Notes: generated by a model from the letters alone, not told the origin. 64,000 nt of DNA from Bacteroidales bacterium (GCA_016709865.1 JADJLX010000005.1:620001-684000); one strand, 5' to 3'. Shown: positions 45,033 to 54,931, numbered from the stretch's first letter. Made by a program: numbers and translations.

Positions 45033-46217
45033 TCAGGATTTCAATTTCTCGTTTATAATCTGAAACGCTTTTTCAGCTGTACAGTTCTTCCTAAGATACG
45101 AGTAACCATTCTCACCCATTGATGTTCTTAAATCTTTATTCTTATATAACCGTTCAAAATTACCTTTATAAGATTTCAAATCGCCGGTAATCGACCATAG
45201 ACCACTACCGGACTCTTCCAGTAAATTATTAAAATCTGTATTTCTATCTATCGCAGCCAGAATTGGGATCTTTGCTTCCCAATAAGCTAATGTCCGTGAT
45301 GGTATGTTTGGTATTGTAAATCTACCGTCAAGGTTTATAAGTCCAATATCACAAACTTTTACTAATTCGTGATATTGTGACCGAGGTAATGAATCTTTAA
45401 TAATTACATTTTTCAAATTCATCTTGTGAACTAGATGCATTATTCTTTTCTTCTCGGTGCCTTCTCCAATTATAAGAAACACAACATCATCGAGATAAGT
45501 AATATCTATAGCCAGCTCGAGAATAAAGTCAATTTGCTGAGGTCTGCCAAGATTGCCTCCGTATAATGCAATGAACTTATTATCTAAACCATATTTGCTT
45601 TTCAAAGTTGCATCAGGATTTGTATCCATACTTACATTTTTCCAATTAGGTAATAAGTGAAGTTTACCAGTTTTAATCTCAGGATTATGCTCCTTTATAT
45701 ATGAAATATTGCCCTGGGACATGCAGCCAATATAATCTGAGATTGCATATAGTTTTTTTTCCTGTCTACGAAAATAGGCTTTTAAAAATGGATTCCTTAT
45801 TATCCCTAAATCAATTGCATTTTGAGGAAATATATCCCTCAATATCAGATATATTTTTGCATTATACTTTCTTCTAATTTTTTTTAAAGTCTGCAAATAT
45901 GTTACTGGTGGAGTTGGAACAATTAAAGCATCAAATGAAACTCCGTCATAATACTTTTCTATTGACATAGAAATCTGGAAAGGCAAAATGAGGTTAGCCA
46001 ATCCTTTCATTATAAATGAAGTATTAAATAGTTCGAAAGTCTTTACTCTTAGAACATTTATATTCTGTTCTATACTAATAGTAGTTTCTTTTGGGCCATT
46101 TGCAACTGCAACAGAAACATCATTTCCGTTGGAATAAAACTCTTGTGTTAAATCAGTGTACATTGATGTATTTACTTCAACATTAGGATAGGCAATCATC
46201 AGAAACAGGATTTTCAT
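45033..46217 (-). CDS. WbuB-like GT4 glycosyltransferase
   Basis: A 394-residue GT-B enzyme. N-terminal FLMIAYPNVEVNTSMYTDLTQEF and LILRDIFPQNAIDLGIIRNPFLKAYFRRQEKKLYAISDYIGCMSQGN match the WbuB family, which transfers L-FucNAc onto lipid-linked HexNAc. The C-terminal donor domain has IALYGGNLGRPQQIDFILE and LINLDGRFTIPNIPSRTLAYWEAKIPILAAID. The FnlABC pathway at 35.7-39 kb would supply the donor. It shares ATGA with the WbpL-like gene upstream. Confidence 0.85.
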   Translation of the reverse strand: MKILFLMIAYPNVEVNTSMYTDLTQEFYSNGNDVSVAVANGPKETTISIEQNINVLRVKTFELFNTSFIMKGLANLILPFQISMSIEKYYDGVSFDALIVPTPPVTYLQTLKKIRRKYNAKIYLILRDIFPQNAIDLGIIRNPFLKAYFRRQEKKLYAISDYIGCMSQGNISYIKEHNPEIKTGKLHLLPNWKNVSMDTNPDATLKSKYGLDNKFIALYGGNLGRPQQIDFILELAIDITYLDDVVFLIIGEGTEKKRIMHLVHKMNLKNVIIKDSLPRSQYHELVKVCDIGLINLDGRFTIPNIPSRTLAYWEAKIPILAAIDRNTDFNNLLEESGSGLWSITGDLKSYKGNFERLYKNKDLRTSMGENGYSYLRKNCTAEKAFQIINEKLKS

Positions 46218-47209
46218 ACTTTTCCAAATGGCATTCGCCTGTCTATCAATTTGGTGATGGCGTATAAAACCAAAATATTAAGAATAAACAATGGAATTAG
46301 AAGGAAGTCATAAATTCTTGATAAAAAAACTAATCCAATAATTATTAAATTCACCAAGATTGAAAACAGTAATGTTATTCTATGTGAAAATCCAGATTGA
46401 GTAATTCTCTGATATGCATGTTTTTTATGAGCTGTTGTCAGTTTTTCATTATTCCTCCATCTCCTGTATAATGTAAGTGTTGCATCAAACCAAAAAAGTG
46501 AAGTCAGCATAATCCAATGAATTATTGATAATTGAGTTTCATTGTGAAAATATATGCCTAATACAATTAGAATGAAACCTAGTTGGGTACTTCCAATATC
46601 ACCCATAAAAATCTTTGCTTTTGGCCAGTTCCAGATTAAGAATCCCAGGACAGAAAAGATCAGTATGAAGTTAACTATGTTGCCAGTAAATATGTACATC
46701 ACCAATGAAATTAGGATTGCCTCGATTGATGCATAACCATCAATCCCATCAAGAAAATTAAAGAGATTTATAAACCAGACAATTCCTATTACAACGATGA
46801 TATCAATTAAAAAAGATGGGGCTATCTTAAATAATGTAAGATCAACTATTCCAAGACCCTTAAGCATTACAAGTGATATTGATGCAGTAACAACCTGAAT
46901 AACTAATCTATATATAGGCTTGATATTAATAAGATCATCGATAAGGCTTATACCAGCGAGAAGCAATCCAGGCATAAATGCTAGATAGAATCTTTCATAC
47001 AGGTGACCGGTAAAGTATAATACAGACAAGCCTGTATACCATGTAATTACAATTGCCAGCCCTCCTCCACGGGGAGTTGGAGCTGTATGTGAACTTCTGT
47101 CATTTGGGATATCCAAAATCTTATATCTAAGCGCATATAGTCTTATCAGATAAGTCATTATAAACGACACTAATAAAATAAGGCCAGATAGAATAAATAT
47201 ATTTTTCAA
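46214..47209 (-). CDS. WbpL/WecA-like polyprenyl-phosphate GlcNAc-1-phosphate-type transferase
   Basis: A 331-residue polytopic protein, about ten helices. DIPNDRSSHTAPTPRGGGLAIV, SLIDDLINIKPIYR (DDxx) and NLFNFLDGIDGYA, GDIGSTQLGF are the catalytic signatures of the MraY/WecA/WbpL family. It loads a HexNAc-1-phosphate (GlcNAc, FucNAc or QuiNAc) onto undecaprenyl phosphate. It is a second initiating enzyme in the locus besides the PglC-like protein. Confidence 0.92.
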   Translation of the reverse strand: MKNIFILSGLILLVSFIMTYLIRLYALRYKILDIPNDRSSHTAPTPRGGGLAIVITWYTGLSVLYFTGHLYERFYLAFMPGLLLAGISLIDDLINIKPIYRLVIQVVTASISLVMLKGLGIVDLTLFKIAPSFLIDIIVVIGIVWFINLFNFLDGIDGYASIEAILISLVMYIFTGNIVNFILIFSVLGFLIWNWPKAKIFMGDIGSTQLGFILIVLGIYFHNETQLSIIHWIMLTSLFWFDATLTLYRRWRNNEKLTTAHKKHAYQRITQSGFSHRITLLFSILVNLIIIGLVFLSRIYDFLLIPLFILNILVLYAITKLIDRRMPFGKV

Positions 47210-47286
47210 ATGATTTGCTTAAAAATCAATAATGAAAGAGGAAACAGTTCCTGGGAATATAAAGTCACAATTGGCTAGAATAGTAA

Positions 47287-48171
47287 TCAATCATTAGCTT
47301 TTTGTGCTATATACGAATCTACCATTCTCTCGATTCCTTCTTCCGTTGAATATGGAGGATTGAAGTCAAGTAATTCAAGAGTTTTACTATTATCAAATTC
47401 AAGGGAGCCATATAAGCGAGATAATATTTGAGGGAAGAATAAGTTGCCAATTTTCAGGAATATTTCAGGTACTTTAATAAGAATGACCTTTTTCCTGAGA
47501 TATTTAGAAATTAATTTTACCAGTTCAGATGTTGAAATGGAATCCTTGTCCTTGGCAATAAATAACCCTGATACTCTTTTTTCGATAATGCAATCTATGT
47601 AGGCTACAAGATTCTCAACAAATGTAAAACTCCTTTTATTATCTACTTTCCCGAATGGCAGTATCGGTAATCTTTCACACAGTTTCATAATACTTAACAT
47701 ATTGGCTTTCACTCCGGCACCATAAACTAATGGGGTTCTGATTACTGAGACAGTAAAATTCTCATCTTCAAGTTTTCTCAATCCGAGTTCAGCTTCTAAC
47801 TTGCTTTTTCCATAGGAGTCATCAGGGATACATGGAGAATCCTCATTTATTGGCTTAGGACTTCCCTGATTATCCCCATAAACCTTTACAGTACTTAGAA
47901 AAACAAACTGTTTAACACCAGCTTTTTTTGCATTTTCAGCAACTTTAAGACAAAGATCTCTGTTGATTTCAAAATAAACATTTTCAGATATTTTTTTTGT
48001 CTGATGAACAATTGCAGCCAGGTGAATAATACTTGTAAACTGGTTGAAATTGATATCCTCGGGTTTTCTCTCAAGAAGCGAGACTTCTTCCACATTACTA
48101 AATTTTGAATAACGAATGTAATTCCTACCCAAAAAGCTATTTGCACCACTAATAAGTATCTTCGGATTCAA
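47287..48171 (-). CDS. NAD-dependent sugar epimerase/reductase (WbpV-like)
   Basis: A 294-residue SDR protein. ILISGANSFLGRNYI is the NAD-binding motif; LSTVKVYGD and DSYGKSKLEAE give Ser and YxxxK. The context SDR/WbpL/WbuB is that of wbpV-type 4-reductases that make UDP-QuiNAc or a related HexNAc from the 4-keto sugar, the donor for WbpL. The 77-base gap to the WbpL gene holds nothing visible. Confidence 0.8.
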   Translation of the reverse strand: MNPKILISGANSFLGRNYIRYSKFSNVEEVSLLERKPEDINFNQFTSIIHLAAIVHQTKKISENVYFEINRDLCLKVAENAKKAGVKQFVFLSTVKVYGDNQGSPKPINEDSPCIPDDSYGKSKLEAELGLRKLEDENFTVSVIRTPLVYGAGVKANMLSIMKLCERLPILPFGKVDNKRSFTFVENLVAYIDCIIEKRVSGLFIAKDKDSISTSELVKLISKYLRKKVILIKVPEIFLKIGNLFFPQILSRLYGSLEFDNSKTLELLDFNPPYSTEEGIERMVDSYIAQKAND

Positions 48172-48186
48172 TTTAAATAGATAAAA

Positions 48187-50796
48187 TTATTGCTTAGATT
48201 CACTTTTATGTATATGATGAATAAAAAATGGAAGAATCATGAAGAATCCCATAATTGGGGGATCAAAAGGACTTCCGGCACTAAAAAAGGAGAATAAGAA
48301 AGTGATAGAAAAAAAGAGAAAAAGGATTGGATATTCTCGTCTGTATTTTATGTAATAGGAAACGGCCCTATAAAAAAACACCAGATATATTAATAATCCT
48401 ATTATTCCAGAGTACAATAAAACAGATAAAAATGGATTATGAGGATAATCGCTTGCAGTCTTGTCATTCAAAAATCGATAGCCAAACCAATTTAAAAAAT
48501 TAAAACCTCCACCGAATATTTTTTGTTTCCAATTATATTCTTTACAATATATTTGCACGGCAAACTGCCAGCGCATAATTCTATCCCCAATGAATTTATT
48601 ATAACTTGGGGTAACATACAAATTTTTTCTATAGGAAAAATAAGTTGTGTCCTCTGCAATAAGAAGTGATGACCATCTTCTAATTGGGTCCTTATCAACT
48701 ATCTGTAAATATTGCATAATAAGTGGGGGAATGGATGGTAAAAGATTAGCCTTAAATTGGTTTGAATCATAAATACTTATATTGTGTGTAAGTGAATCCC
48801 TTAAACGGATTATTTCATATTTGGGGTATGCAAAAATAACATACCCTTTTAATGATGAAAAATTGTATACATTAAATTTTGAAATGTTCAGAAAAATTGA
48901 AGCTTCACCATCATCACAATTTGAGTAAATAGTAAGTTTTTGCCATCTCCCTTTATCTTCATTCTCAGAATATGCAAATTTTGGCAATTTATTATTACTG
49001 TTTAGATCAATAATTTCAACATTTGCAATATCAACAATTGAATAATCTTGTAATGAATTTAAGAAGGAGATCAGATCTGTATGTGTTTCTTTAAAAGTAT
49101 AAGAACAAACTGCCTCATTCCATCCATTTTCTAGTTTTTTAATATCAAGTGGCAATGATGAAGCTTCATAACCCGAGTTTCCATCACTAACCCACCAGCC
49201 AATTCTAAAGGGAACATCAGTTCCTTTATGCACTTTAAAAAGAAATTTAATAAGGTATTTATGTCCAGCATAGTAAATTATTGATTTTCCAGTATACCTC
49301 AACGACCAGTCCACTCCATTTCCATTAGTTCTTGAAATTCTTATTCCATTTCCAAATGGAGTTTTTACGATTTTGTGAGTAGTCGAATCAGAATACAGAG
49401 CCCAATAGACAGTACCCATTGAGAAATCACCGTTTAACAAGAGACTCTCGGTTTCAGTTTCATTGTATGTTAATGGATCATAAATTTTATACTTAGTTTC
49501 TGTATTACCAAAGGTTGCTCCGGAAGATGATAATGACACTGAATTTCCATTAAAAGAATCAGAAACATAGCAATATACTGAAGCTGAAATAATATCTCCT
49601 TTTTTTACTTCTACTGTTTTAAATAGAGTCTGAGATACTGCGCTCCCGTTGGAAAAAATCGATGCAGAGGTACTATCTAACATATATCCTTTTGCTCCGG
49701 GGGGGACTATTTCAGAATTTGAACCAGTCAATGGATAAATTATTTTACTATTTATATTACCCCAACCGTTTTCAGGACTAAGAGATTCATAAGTTTTTGA
49801 ATCCCAAATTCTATTATAAGTATCATAATAAGTTATATCATTAAACCCTGCAGAAATATATCTTGTAAGAATAATAGCAACTCTTTGTCGGATTAGAATA
49901 TTATCTTCTAATCCAAATGAATGCAAAAATTTATCTTTAATCTTCTCAGAGGTATTAAAGAGAATATTACAGGTAATAAAAACAAACAAGACAATAAAAA
50001 TAGTCAGGAAAGAATAATGTGATAAATATTTCTTTGATTTAGCACTCTTATTAAATATAGTTTTAATTGAATATCCCAAAAGTATAATCAAAATTAAACT
50101 AAGTGTGATAAGTCCACGCCTTGAACCTGATAAAAGTACGCATATTGAATTAATTAAAACAATAAGATCAAAGAATGCTCGCTCAAATGCAGTATCGGCT
50201 TCTCTAAGAAAAATAAGAGAACTTATGATACCAAAAAAAACTGGCAATAAAATAAAATTATAATCAGTAGTTAATAACGTTTGAAATTTGAAACCAGAAT
50301 TCAAATTTGGTATCAACTCCGGAGCTTGATAAACATCAAAGAAATTATAAATAATGCCAATGGATAGGATTAGTGTTGTAAAAATAATTAAGTTAAGTAA
50401 CCTTTTTAGAAGACAATTAAAACCGTCTTTTGAATTTATTATTAGAGACATTAAGAAAAACAAAACCAATAATGAAATGGAATTTATTAAATCTTTAAAT
50501 ACTGACAAATAAAGTTTGTTGGAAAGAAAAAAAGTAATAAATAAAAGGAAAACCATACTAAGTACAATGTAAAACTCTTTAAAAAACGCACTAGCCTTTT
50601 CAGCAATATTTTTTTTCTTCGTATACAAAGCATAAAACATTAAACCGATCATGGAAACAAGTAAAGGAAATTTTAAAACAGGAATAGTTGGTCTAAATAA
50701 ATATAAAAGAATTGTTATACTAATTACATACATTTCAAACCAATTTAGATTAGTTTGTTTACCGAAATTTATCATAATAATTTTATGCACTTTCAT
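48187..50796 (-). CDS. O-antigen ligase-family protein with inserted carbohydrate-binding module
   Basis: A 869-residue protein from the ATG at 50796 (a TTG two codons upstream is less likely), about twice the usual ligase length. Roughly nine N-terminal helices (residues 20-290) and several C-terminal ones (about 790-860) follow the O-antigen ligase/Wzy_C pattern. Between them is a very large periplasmic insertion of about 470 residues. It includes a segment starting LLNGDFSMGTVYWALYSDS with GNGIRISRTNG and WSLRYTGKSIIYYAGHKYLIKF, typical of CBM_4_9/galactose-binding-like modules. The Wzy_C loop continues with GFNFLNWFGYRFLND and DYPHNPFLSVLLYSGIIGLL. The insert may bind the nascent glycan or an acceptor. 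Confidence 0.8.
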   Translation of the reverse strand: MKVHKIIMINFGKQTNLNWFEMYVISITILLYLFRPTIPVLKFPLLVSMIGLMFYALYTKKKNIAEKASAFFKEFYIVLSMVFLLFITFFLSNKLYLSVFKDLINSISLLVLFFLMSLIINSKDGFNCLLKRLLNLIIFTTLILSIGIIYNFFDVYQAPELIPNLNSGFKFQTLLTTDYNFILLPVFFGIISSLIFLREADTAFERAFFDLIVLINSICVLLSGSRRGLITLSLILIILLGYSIKTIFNKSAKSKKYLSHYSFLTIFIVLFVFITCNILFNTSEKIKDKFLHSFGLEDNILIRQRVAIILTRYISAGFNDITYYDTYNRIWDSKTYESLSPENGWGNINSKIIYPLTGSNSEIVPPGAKGYMLDSTSASIFSNGSAVSQTLFKTVEVKKGDIISASVYCYVSDSFNGNSVSLSSSGATFGNTETKYKIYDPLTYNETETESLLLNGDFSMGTVYWALYSDSTTHKIVKTPFGNGIRISRTNGNGVDWSLRYTGKSIIYYAGHKYLIKFLFKVHKGTDVPFRIGWWVSDGNSGYEASSLPLDIKKLENGWNEAVCSYTFKETHTDLISFLNSLQDYSIVDIANVEIIDLNSNNKLPKFAYSENEDKGRWQKLTIYSNCDDGEASIFLNISKFNVYNFSSLKGYVIFAYPKYEIIRLRDSLTHNISIYDSNQFKANLLPSIPPLIMQYLQIVDKDPIRRWSSLLIAEDTTYFSYRKNLYVTPSYNKFIGDRIMRWQFAVQIYCKEYNWKQKIFGGGFNFLNWFGYRFLNDKTASDYPHNPFLSVLLYSGIIGLLIYLVFFYRAVSYYIKYRREYPILFLFFSITFLFSFFSAGSPFDPPIMGFFMILPFFIHHIHKSESKQ

Positions 50797-50931
50797 AAAC
50801 AATATATCAAATTATGTCCAGCTATTTTTGGGGTTAAGACATCGACTCCAGTAAAGTCAATATTATTAACAATATAATATTGACTACAAAAACCAGAATG
50901 CCCTGATATTGCAAATATCTTTGTCTTATAA

Positions 50932-51678
50932 TTATCTTAAACTAACAAATTGAAATAGCTTACTAAAATATTTTGCATATATGATTATTATGTTTGTGGA
51001 AATGCCATTTTCCAGGCAAGCTCTTAAAATTTCATTATTCAATATTATATTGCTTTTGAGGGATTTATTACTAACACCCCCTGTCCTCATTGTAACTAAG
51101 GGAAATTAATATAAATTGATTTCAATTTATGAATATACAAAAATCGTAATAGCAGTTCGAAATCAGCAGCAATTTTATAATCTTCTTTGTAATAACCATA
51201 GCATTCAAAATACTCCCGTTTTGTATAAAAACTTGGATGTGCTGGCATAATTCCAAACTTAAATTTGCTTGGATTAAACCTCTTTGACGAATAATATCGT
51301 ACATTCTTTTAAATTTTTATGGTTAACAAACTGGATATCACCATAAATTACGTCAATTGGACTTCTATTAAACTCATCAACTATTTTCTGAACTACAAAT
51401 TCATCAGTTAAGAAATCATCTGAGTTTAGTATCCCAATAATATCTCCAGTGGCAAGCTTAATTCCTTTATTCATTGCATTATAGATTCCAGAATCGGGTT
51501 CTGAAACGACTAATGCTATACCCTTAAAAGATTTGATAATTTCTAAGGTACTATCATCTGAACCTCCGTCAATTATTATGTATTCGATATCCTCATAATT
51601 TTGATATAGGACTGATTTAATACAATCTGAAATATAATTCATACTGTTAAAGCAAACAGTTATTATACTTACTTTCAT
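50932..51678 (-). pseudogene. GT2 glycosyltransferase with two frameshifts
   Basis: The 5' frame (51678 to 51274) gives the GT2 catalytic half: VSIITVCFNSMNYISDCIKSVL, IDGGSDDSTLEII, SGIYNAMNKGIKLATGDIIGILNSDD. Another frame continues RYYSSKRFNPSKFKFGIMPAHPSFYTKREYFECYGYY and DYKIAADFELLLRFLYIHK. A third adds VTMRTGGVSNKSLKSNIILNNEI and ends at the TAA at 50932. Shifts are near 51300 and 51102. The joined product of about 248 residues is a complete WcaA-type glycosyltransferase. The gap 50797-50931 upstream of the ligase holds nothing else. Confidence 0.8.
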
Positions 51679-51706
51679 TATTTGTCTTTAATTTATTAGA
51701 CCTGCT

Positions 51707-52798
51707 TTAGATTGAAGAAAATACTTCTTTATAGAATTGTATAACATCAGTGTAACATTTGTCCCAAGAATATTTTTGGGTTTGTATTAATCCTTTATTT
51801 ATTAATGCATTCCGTACTTTTTGATTTTCTAATTCTATAATTTTTTCAGCAAAATCTTCTGCACTTATTCTATCTACAAGAAGAGCAGCATCACCTGCTA
51901 TTTCTGGAATTGATGATTTGTTTGTAGAAATCACTGGACATCCTGCTTTCATTGCTTCTATAATCGGTATCCCAAACCCCTCATAAGAAGAAGAATAAAT
52001 TAAACAAAATGCATGATTATATATAAGATTTAGTTCCTCCTCAGAAAGACCATTAAAATAGTGATATCTATCTGGAATTAAATGATTTAGAAATGAGATC
52101 TCTTTTTTTGATAAAAATCCGCCACTAACTATTACAAATTCAAAATCAGAAAAGTGTACCAATGTCTTCACCGCAACATCAAAGTTTTTATAACTGGCTC
52201 TACTACCAATAAAAAGTAAATATTTTTTATTGTTCAAGTTGCAAAAGTTTCCCAACAATGGTGTAGACACATTAACTGGACGGAATAACTCGCTAACGCC
52301 ATTATATATGACTTTAATTTTACTTTGATCTGTTTTAGGAAAAGTATTTAATAAATCATTTTTGGTATTCTCTGACACACAAATTATCCCTGAAGACCTC
52401 TCAATTGCGATTTTTTTCTGATAATGATGAACTTGTTTCGCCAATCCTCTAGAATATTTTTCATAGATAAAATCATGCACAGTAGTAACATTTATTGCTA
52501 ATTTCGATTTTGAATAGCGATAATAACTCGAATGTACTAATGTAGGTTCATAAATATTAATATCTATAGGCAAATATCTTTTCAAACGAATAAAATCAGG
52601 GTTCTCAATATTCAACTTATCTTTAGAAATTAACAAACTTGACCTATGAACATTGCTATTACTTTTCACATTAGGAATGTCAATAAAAGTACAATTTAGG
52701 TTATCAGCAACAACTCTCTTAACTAATTCATACCAATATACTGAGATCCCACCTGAACGTTGAAGGGAAAAAATAATATTATCTAGAAGCAACTTCAT
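51707..52798 (-). CDS. GT4-family glycosyltransferase
   Basis: A 363-residue GT-B enzyme. N-terminal MKLLLDNIIFSLQRSGGISVYWYEL and TTVHDFIYEKYSRGLAK are typical of mannosyltransferase-like WbdA/WbnK-type enzymes. The donor domain has KYLLFIGSRASYKNFDVAVK, YHYFNGLSEEELNLIYNHAFCLIYSSSYEGFGIPIIEAMKAGCPVI (E-x7-E motif) and SSIPEIAGDAALLVD. Donor and linkage not determinable here. Confidence 0.9.
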   Translation of the reverse strand: MKLLLDNIIFSLQRSGGISVYWYELVKRVVADNLNCTFIDIPNVKSNSNVHRSSLLISKDKLNIENPDFIRLKRYLPIDINIYEPTLVHSSYYRYSKSKLAINVTTVHDFIYEKYSRGLAKQVHHYQKKIAIERSSGIICVSENTKNDLLNTFPKTDQSKIKVIYNGVSELFRPVNVSTPLLGNFCNLNNKKYLLFIGSRASYKNFDVAVKTLVHFSDFEFVIVSGGFLSKKEISFLNHLIPDRYHYFNGLSEEELNLIYNHAFCLIYSSSYEGFGIPIIEAMKAGCPVISTNKSSIPEIAGDAALLVDRISAEDFAEKIIELENQKVRNALINKGLIQTQKYSWDKCYTDVIQFYKEVFSSI

Positions 52799-52864
52799 AA
52801 AGTATCAGCTTATATTAATAACCAAATATGTTATGCTTAATAAATTAGTAAGTCTTGCTAATAA

Positions 52865-54118
52865 TTAATTCAAATCTGAAGTTTTTGAATTCATATATAA
52901 ATCCACAGAATAAATAAATAAAAGAAGAATTGTGGTTTGGAAAAGACCAAAAACCTCAGGTCGTTGAAGGTACATTATCATTAAAATAATAAAACATTTT
53001 AGGACTGTAATATTCAGCATTATTTTTTTACCTAATAATCTAATAGCCTTAAAAAGAATCAAGAATGGGAAAATGAATATTAATATAAAGCCAATTATTC
53101 CATGAACAGCTAAACTATATAAAATATTTGCTCCATGAAATGGTTTTCCAATTAAATATGCTTCTCCACTTCCAAAAAGCGGAAACTTCAGAAAAGTACT
53201 GAATGCCGTTTTATATAGCTCTATTCTATTGTTTCCAGATAAGCCAGTACTTTCACTAAAATTGAAAAAACGATCAATCGTCATTAGGTATAAGAAGTAA
53301 AGTTTAGTATTTTTAAGAAGATTAATTATTATAAAAAAAGTAGCTAATATGATAATTAAGACTATTGCCGATCTTGCTTTTTCATTACTTATAAACATAA
53401 AAAAATATAGTATTAAAAAAATATAAAAAGCAAACGACAAAGTGAAAATTTGAGTTATAATTATTATTAATTCAGTTCGAGGATTAAGCTTTAACAGCCT
53501 GTTCATTAGTATTGCATAAATAGCATAAAAGCTCATAGCTCCAGGTTCGTCAAAAACTCCTGAATATCTTATCATTGAAAATTCACCCCAATTAAAATAT
53601 GTATTAGTGGCTGTTAACCAAAAAATATACCCAGGTCTTCCATCTTTATTAGTATATTCCATTATGGGAGAGTATTGGAAAAGCAAATGAGTGAAAAATA
53701 CAAGAGTTCCAAGTATTCCAAGAATTGTAATTAACTTGATAAATTGTTTTATTATGACAAGAGGGTCGACAAATGTAAAAATTACAATGTTCGCAATTAA
53801 AAAACTTAAAGAATGCATGCAGATCGTTATATACGATATATCACTTTGTAAAAAAAATTTAAATATCCAATAAGATATCTGCAGTAGAGTAATTGGAATT
53901 ATGAAACTGTTTTGCACAAATATTTTACCATGAAATAGAAGTAAAATCACGAATATAATTCCTAACGCAAAAATTAGTGTTTTATAAGGATGAAATGGGA
54001 AACTACAAAAAATAAAGGGATAGGCAGCTGTTAAGTAGAGCCAAATTAAGACATTAATCGACGTATTTGTATGAAAACTGCGCAACTTTTCAGGAGGAGT
54101 CATCTTGATATGATCCAT
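52865..54118 (-). CDS. Wzy-like O-antigen polymerase
   Basis: A 417-residue polytopic protein with about eleven hydrophobic helices. The central loop has FSMIRYSGVFDEPGAMSFYAIYAILM and SGNNRIELYKTAFSTFLKFPLFGSGEAYLIG, followed by HGIIGFILIFIFPF, as in EpsG/Wzy-type polymerases. No ligase-type Wzy_C signature is obvious. With the flippase at 60434-61933 it makes a Wzx/Wzy-dependent pathway. Its start overlaps the upstream GT2 stop by 19 bases; ATG at 54103 is an alternative. Confidence 0.78.
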   Translation of the reverse strand: MDHIKMTPPEKLRSFHTNTSINVLIWLYLTAAYPFIFCSFPFHPYKTLIFALGIIFVILLLFHGKIFVQNSFIIPITLLQISYWIFKFFLQSDISYITICMHSLSFLIANIVIFTFVDPLVIIKQFIKLITILGILGTLVFFTHLLFQYSPIMEYTNKDGRPGYIFWLTATNTYFNWGEFSMIRYSGVFDEPGAMSFYAIYAILMNRLLKLNPRTELIIIITQIFTLSFAFYIFLILYFFMFISNEKARSAIVLIIILATFFIIINLLKNTKLYFLYLMTIDRFFNFSESTGLSGNNRIELYKTAFSTFLKFPLFGSGEAYLIGKPFHGANILYSLAVHGIIGFILIFIFPFLILFKAIRLLGKKIMLNITVLKCFIILMIMYLQRPEVFGLFQTTILLLFIYSVDLYMNSKTSDLN

Positions 54119-54915
54119 TTTATTTTCCTAAAAGACGATGTTAACTTGATCCCAAAGACCTTCATTATTTTTCCTTTAAGGATTGTAAACAAAGTATAAC
54201 CTGATTGATAGATTCTGTTTTTTACGCTATCATCAAAGGACAAGCTTATAATTCTGGTTTCAATAATCGTAATTGGATTTGAATATGACTTGCCCAAAAT
54301 TGATGTTTTAGCAAATGGTTCTGGAATATATAAGAACTCATGACCTGATTTGAATAAGCTCAACATCAGGTAATAGTCAGCTGCGAGTGTAAAATTAAGA
54401 TTAAAATTGTTTGCTCTCATTACATTACCTTTTACAAAGCATGCTTGATGTGAAAAACACATTCGTTTCCAAATATCTTTAATTTTTTTTGCTTTAACTT
54501 TTAATTCAAGTAGATTGGCTTGATCATAGGCAATTAAATCCCCATAAACAATACTTATGGTTGGAGAAATTGTGGAGTGGAAAATATTGGATAAGGTATT
54601 TGGCGACAAAAATTCATCATCACTATTCATGAAATTTATCCAATCACCTTTAGCAATTTTGATCCCTTTATTCATTGCATCATATATACCAGCATCGGGT
54701 TCACTTATCCAATGATCTATCAGATGCTCATTTCTTTTGATAATATCTACAGTACCATCAGAACTATTCCCATCTATTATAATAAATTCAATGTTCTTAT
54801 AGGTTTGATTAGCAATACTTGAAATAGTTCTTTGTAAAGTTTTTACTCCATTACGCACGACAGTAACAATACTAACAAGTGGTAATGTTTCCGGTAAGCT
54901 TTCATATATATCCAT
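54100..54915 (-). CDS. GT2-family glycosyltransferase
   Basis: A 271-residue protein from the ATG at 54915. VSIVTVVRNGVKTLQRTISSIANQTYKNIEFIIIDGNSSDGTVDII, PDAGIYDAMNKGIKIAKGDWINFMNSDDEF (DxD-like) and MCFSHQACFVKG are WcaA-type GT2 motifs. It closely resembles the broken GT2 at 50932-51678, suggesting a paralogous pair. Confidence 0.92.
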   Translation of the reverse strand: MDIYESLPETLPLVSIVTVVRNGVKTLQRTISSIANQTYKNIEFIIIDGNSSDGTVDIIKRNEHLIDHWISEPDAGIYDAMNKGIKIAKGDWINFMNSDDEFLSPNTLSNIFHSTISPTISIVYGDLIAYDQANLLELKVKAKKIKDIWKRMCFSHQACFVKGNVMRANNFNLNFTLAADYYLMLSLFKSGHEFLYIPEPFAKTSILGKSYSNPITIIETRIISLSFDDSVKNRIYQSGYTLFTILKGKIMKVFGIKLTSSFRKIKWIISR

Positions 54916-54931
54916 CAAATTTATTCTTAAA

